From the NCBI GenBank assembly GCA_036023115.1, contig JAYKKT010000090.1, positions 34,987,001 to 35,051,000 of the forward strand: a stretch of 64,000 nucleotides of DNA, written 5' to 3'. This stretch comes from Brasenia schreberi. Its lineage: Eukaryota > Streptophyta > Magnoliopsida > Nymphaeales > Cabombaceae. Below the pieces are notes generated by a model. It worked only from the letters and a program-made list of their open reading frames with translations, had not been told where the DNA came from and did not search any database. Below, in pieces: positions 59,501 to 64,000 of the stretch (positions are counted from its first letter, which is position 1; the number at the start of each line of letters is the position of its first letter). Made by a program: the position numbers and the translations under genes.

Positions 59501-61706
59501 ATTCTAACTCTCAAAAGGGTTATAAATGTTATGATCCTCTAGCAAAGAAGCTATATATCTCTATGGATGTTACCTTACTGAAACCACCCCCTATTATTCA
59601 TCTCAGGGGGAGTTAACACAAACTCCTCAGCAAAATTCTCCCTATGTCCTACCATTAGCTCCTGATGATACCATAAATGAGGACAATCAACAAGAGGAGA
59701 TCTTAACTTATAAGAGAGGATCAAGAAATATTATCTACTCTGAAGAGGAACAAGCCCCTAGTACAAGTACCAAAGATATTTTTCCTGACTCAGATCCCCA
59801 AGAGAAAGAGGTAGACGATCTAGATATTCCTATTGCCATCAGGAAAGGTAAACGCTCTTGTGCACGGTATCCCATTTCAAATTTTATCTCATATGTGAAT
59901 ACAACTAAGGAATACCAACATTTTGTTATGAATGCTGAGAAACACAAGATCCCTAAGAATTTTACAGAGGCAAATCAATGTCCTTTATGGAGAACTACTA
60001 TAAAAGAAGAACTGAAGGCACTTGAAAGAAATAAAACCTAGACAATCACAACATTACCTCCTGACAAAAATGTTGTAGGATGCAAATGGGTATTTACCAT
60101 CAAGTATAAGGCAGATGGAAGTATTGAAAGATATAAAGCTAGATTGGTTGCAAAAGGATATAGCCAATCATATGGTATTGACTATACTGAAACATTTGCT
60201 CCTGTGGCTAAACTTACTTCTATACGGGTACTCCTCAGCTTGGTAGCTAATTTGAACTGGGATTTGTGGCAGTTAGATGTTAAAAATGCTTTCTTGCAGG
60301 GAGAATTAAATGAAGAAGTGTACATGGAACTACCTCCTGGGATGTGTATAAAGACAACGGATTATAGAGTGTGCAAGCTGAACAAATCCATTTATGGACT
60401 GAAGCAATCACCTAGAGCATGGTTTGATAAATTCAGTAAAGCAGTATGCAATCTTGGTTATCAAAGAAGTCTCAATGATCATACTATCTTCTTCAAGAAG
60501 AGCTCAAAATTATCTATTCTTGTTGTCTATGTTGATGATATTATTGTTATCAGGTAATGATTTTGAAGAAATATCAAGGCTGAAGAAAAATCTCCATAAA
60601 CTATTTGATCTAAAAGATTTGGGTCGACTTCACTATTTCTTGGGAATAGAGGTGTTGTATTCAACTCATGGTATTCTTTTAACTCAAAGGAAATATGTAA
60701 TGGATCTTCTTCAGGACACACATTTGCTTGACTGTAAACCAAGTGATATACCTATGGAAGTGAATCAGAGATTATCCACTGGGGATAGTGAAGAGTTTAG
60801 AGACATACATAAATATCAGACGTTAGTGGGGAAGCTTATTTACTTGACAATTACTCGTCCATATATTACGTATGCTGTGGGAGTAGTGAGCAGATATATG
60901 CATTCACCTACGAAAAATCATATGGATGTTGTGTATAGAATCCTTAGATATCTCAAATCAACTGCAGGAATGGGCTTACTTTATTCTAGATCATCGAATT
61001 TGCATATTGAACTTTATTCTGATGCAGACTGGGCTGGTTCACGTGATGACAGAAAATCAACTACAAGATATGTTACATTACTTGGTGGTAATATTGTATC
61101 TTGGAAGAGTAAAAAGCAGACAGTGGTTGCTAGATCTACATTTGAAGCAGAATTCAAAGCTATAAAGCAAGCTATGTGTGAAGGAAAATGGGTGTCCTCA
61201 TTGATACGTGAACTGAGATTTCCTTCTAATCATTCTATACCTCTATATTGTGACAGTAATGCTGCTATTCAGATGGCTTCCAATCCAGTATATCATGAAA
61301 GAACCAAGCATATAGAGATTGACTGTCATTTCATTAGAGAGAAGATATCTAATCATGAATTCAAGCTGGAGTACGTTCAATCTTCAAAACAGTGGACTGA
61401 CTTTCTAACTAAAGCTACTACCAGCAGACAATTAAAGGAAACATTATCCAAGTTGGGTGTTCCAAATGTCTTTCACCCAACTTGAGGGGGAGTGTTAAAG
61501 GATGTAATGTTAGATGTAGAAGTAGTTTAGTTTATTGTTATTTCACGTCATGTAAGTGTATTTAGTGTATTTAACGTGTTATGTCTCTTTAGTAGTAATT
61601 AGTACTAATTAGGGTTAGTTTAGGAATTCAAGTTAGATAGGGTATAAGTAGTAGTGATTAGGGTTGAGTCTCATAATGAAAGGAATGCCTCCATTATTTC
61701 TTAATA
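56557..61706 (+). mobile_element. Near-complete Ty1/copia retrotransposon, 5.15 kb, with AGAAG target duplication
   Basis: The 5' LTR is 56557-56848 (292 bp; the first bases are TATT instead of TGTT). PBS TGGTATCAGAGCC (56849-56861) follows directly. The polypurine tract GAGGGGGAG (about 61484-61492) precedes the 3' LTR 61493-61706 (214 bp). Both ends are flanked by AGAAG (56552-56556, 61707-61711). The 3' LTR lacks a block of about 78 bp present in the 5' LTR; otherwise the LTRs look nearly identical, which suggests a fairly recent insertion. The coding region is described separately. Confidence 0.95.
57282..61485 (+). pseudogene. copia gag-pol, interrupted by several stops and frameshifts
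   Basis: Order along the element: gag (57282 to about 58060, with SGVCEAYSRKKN and ELPSLGTVYSLLIKEEDQ), zinc-knuckle remnant (about 58080), protease (WIIDSGATDHM, about 58350), pre-integrase (LWHYRLGHFPVSKL, about 58746), integrase (HSDVWGP about 58917; RSDNGREY about 59106), RT (KARLVAKGYSQSYGIDYTET, 60139; LDVKNAFLQGEL, 60274; YVDDIIVI, 60529) and RNase H (DADWAGS, 61022), ending at TGA 61483-61485. Domain order gag-protease-integrase-RT-RNase H defines copia. Breaks include stops near 57400, 57445, 58026, 59290 and 60039 and frameshifts near 57810, 59200 and 60555, so it cannot act alone. Confidence 0.93.
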
Positions 61707-61711
61707 AGAAG

Positions 61712-62081
61712 AGGTGAAGAGAGTTTGGAAATAGAAAAAGTAGAGAAATGGAAAAGAGAAAGAAGGAAGCAGCAAGAGAAAAACAGTACCACATAGAGGC
61801 AATGAGGATTGATTTCTTTACCTGTAGCAGCTCTGTGCATCACATCGTCTCTTTGAATGCATGTTTGAAACATGATAAATTACATACGCTTAAGTATATG
61901 AAAATGGTATACGTACTGAAACCTACCCTGTATCCACTCCCCCCAAGCGGGAAAAGGATGCAATCATTAACAACTTGGAAGTGCTCCTTTCAGTTCAGTG
62001 GGTTTGTTTCCCTCTGATAACCAATTAAAAGTTGGAGCTGGGAACCTATTTTACATGGGAAGAGCTAAGAATTGCAGGTAC
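61712..62081. other. Flank between copia and the putative exon
   Basis: A purine-rich segment (about 61712-61790) then spacer or intron. No supported gene. Confidence 0.35.
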
Positions 62082-62190
62082 ATTCTGGATTTTGTAAGTT
62101 CAACAACTTGTCCCCCTACATGGAGAGGTTGTTGATGATTTTGAAGGCCTTCAGCTATGGATATAACATCTCCTCCTTGAATGTTAGTTC
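62082..62190 (-). CDS. Putative internal exon of an unidentified minus-strand gene
   Basis: The minus strand has a good acceptor (CCTTTTCTATTTAG) followed by 109 nt encoding TNIQGGDVISIAEGLQNH and PLHVGGQVVELTKSR, with a possible donor GTACCT after CCAGAAT. The segment reads like conserved protein with balanced composition and no stop. I do not recognise the family. It could belong with the exon at 52312-52411. Confidence 0.4.
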
Positions 62191-64000
62191 CTAAATAGAA
62201 AAGGGAAAAACATCCCTTTTGTCTCTGATGGATTAGACGCTCTTTCATTCATCATTCCGTCCTTTTAAGTCAAGGCTTTGTTATTTCTAGGATTGTCTGA
62301 ACCCGCGGATGAGTTCAACAAGAAAGAGAATAGACCACACAAAAATAAGAGAAAGGACACGAACTGAACTATGAAATAGATGAAGTCAGCTCGAAACAAC
62401 ATATCAATTACATCCTGTAGAAAGCCGATGACAACCATATACTAACTAACTGATGGTCTGGAAACTTGAAAATCCATGTGAGTACTGAACAACCACAAAC
62501 CTTAGAAATGTGTTCCACATAGGGAAAGAAAACAAGAGAACAATTATTCTAGTTTCCTTCCTTTGGCATGAAGAATGGTCGTGTTTGAGAGGTGGTATTA
62601 CAATCCCAACTCTAATGCTTTTAAACACAAAAAGACACTTTTGCATGTACTCTACATTCCTGACTTTGTTCAGAATGATTGGTCCTTTGACCATTTATAT
62701 GGTAACGTGTCATTGTTCGGACATTCAAAATCAATGTCTTGTCGCATTTCTCTTGGCAAATTTTCTAGAGAAAACAGAAAAGATATGATAACAATCGGGC
62801 ATCTAAGTCCTTGAAACTTCCAAGGCACAAAGAAAGCTCTTAATCATGTTCTAGAACAGTTTTGTGCAGTTCTTGGTCAGATCATTTGAAACCACCAATA
62901 ATCCAAGTTCAAACAAACCCTTGCATTAACCTACATATATACAAATACATAATAGGTGAACGTAACTAGAAGAGAGCATTGATTTTTTAGAACACCTTCA
63001 AAACTAGGGGAAATATAGCAACTACTTTATAATATGTTTTTTCACGATGAAACGTGTCGGAAAGGAAATTTTAATTTTTTATGGTTGACACTACGATACA
63101 GCCCCTCCCCATAAGGTGACTTGAAAATGATGATGAAGAGTCCAATTATTGATTGAAATGAAAGCCACATGAACACCATGAGTGGTTAGGCGAAGAGAGC
63201 ATTATGTTTAACTTGGATGACTCAAAAGAGTACAACTCATTTATATATATATAAGTTCACAAAAAGCTTTAATAAAGTACCCATGAGCTAATTAACAAGG
63301 AAAAAGGGAGGAAAATAAGCAAAAGCTATAGCACAAAACACTACTGACCCGCAATATATAAAGAAAACATGAAACTTACAGAGAGGAAACTGAAGACATG
63401 AAACTTACATAGAGGAAACTAAAGGAACACATGCACTGCTCCAACCAGAATCCCCTTTTTACTAGCTTTTATTGCATACTCTATTAATGCCATCAGAGAC
63501 AAAAACTAGCTCTGTGGATAACGGATCATTGGTCTATCGTTAGCTTATTGTAAAATGTACTTGTACATGAAACGTGGGTTTTGTTGTTAGACTTCCTAGT
63601 GCAGATAATTTTTCATGGACTCCAAGTCTCAACATAACACAATACACTTTCTCCTTCTTTTGGTCATCCTATCATCATTTCCCTTGAATTTTCTGTTTTT
63701 ACAAAGAATTCATTATAACAGACTTTGATTGAACTCCAACTTTGACAGGAAAAAACTGTGCATCATATATGGATAAGGAGCAAATGTATAAGAGAGGAGT
63801 AAAGTACAATAGTACTACTACATGTTAACATGACAAATTCTGATCATTATATATAATTCGCCCAGGTCAGAGCTCCTCTTTAAGTAATGGTCTGCAACCA
63901 CACTTATCCTTAAACAACTGAAGTTGAAATCATTGAATATTTATCATCACAGATTCACAATGACATACTTCAGCATCTACATGTCTCTGTAATAAACATA
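62191..64000. other. End of window, no supported gene
   Basis: AT-rich sequence with short open frames in both strands, none recognisable. A 15-16-bp motif (AACTTACAGAGAGGAAACT and AACTTACATAGAGGAAACT) is duplicated near 63374-63421. It would be upstream intron or promoter sequence if the exon at 62.1 kb is real. Confidence 0.35.

Overview
This is nuclear DNA of a flowering plant. The evidence is intron-split genes with GT-AG junctions, proteins of typical angiosperm families (SAL1, XND1-type NAC, YIP4, MZT1/GIP1, a PLS-class PPR), Ty1/copia elements primed by initiator-Met tRNA, plant L1 and RTE LINEs, a tRNA-derived SINE, foldback MITEs, and many GA/CT, TA and CA microsatellites. I cannot name the species.

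Layout. 1-754 is the last exon of an unidentified protein on the + strand. 3382-3588 is MZT1/GIP1 (+), a 68-residue gamma-tubulin-complex subunit. 6.5-9.3 kb is a decayed L1-type LINE without its RT core, carrying a 42-bp RTE tail with an 18-bp target duplication. 10282-13434 is YIP4 (-, three exons, 280 aa). 13.7-18.4 kb is AT-rich with a MITE, microsatellites and a copia relic. 18.7-24.5 kb is a broken PPR gene of the SLO2/At2g13600 type, split by a fused RTE-plus-copia insertion. 24.5-30.1 kb is spacer with a SINE. 30250-32190 is an XND1/NAC104-type NAC gene (+, three exons, 199 aa) with a clear TATA box. 32.2-36.3 kb is spacer with microsatellites and a MITE. 36332-50460 is SAL1 (-, eight exons, 408 aa), whose introns hold most of the mobile DNA in the window. 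52.3-62.2 kb holds two plausible minus-strand exons of an unidentified gene, a repeat array broken by an RTE, and a 5.15-kb copia element with a perfect 5-bp target duplication.

The most unusual object lies in SAL1 intron 2 at 39944-41745. It is a small LTR element with an initiator-Met primer-binding site directly after the 5' LTR and matching GTATC duplications. It has no recognisable gag or pol. Its interior is instead built from pieces of host genes: an ABC1/ADCK1-like kinase and a UBP3/UBP4-type deubiquitinase (both antisense to the element), cytochrome c, and a PPR-like motif (both sense). It resembles the gene-transducing maize element Bs1 in principle, but with different cargo.

The real genes are independent housekeeping or regulatory genes and do not form a pathway: microtubule nucleation (MZT1), TGN trafficking (YIP4), secondary-wall/xylem regulation (XND1-type NAC), and PAP/inositol-phosphate dephosphorylation with retrograde signalling (SAL1). 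Exon limits come from reading splice sites and protein similarity by eye, and family names come from remembered motifs, not searches.
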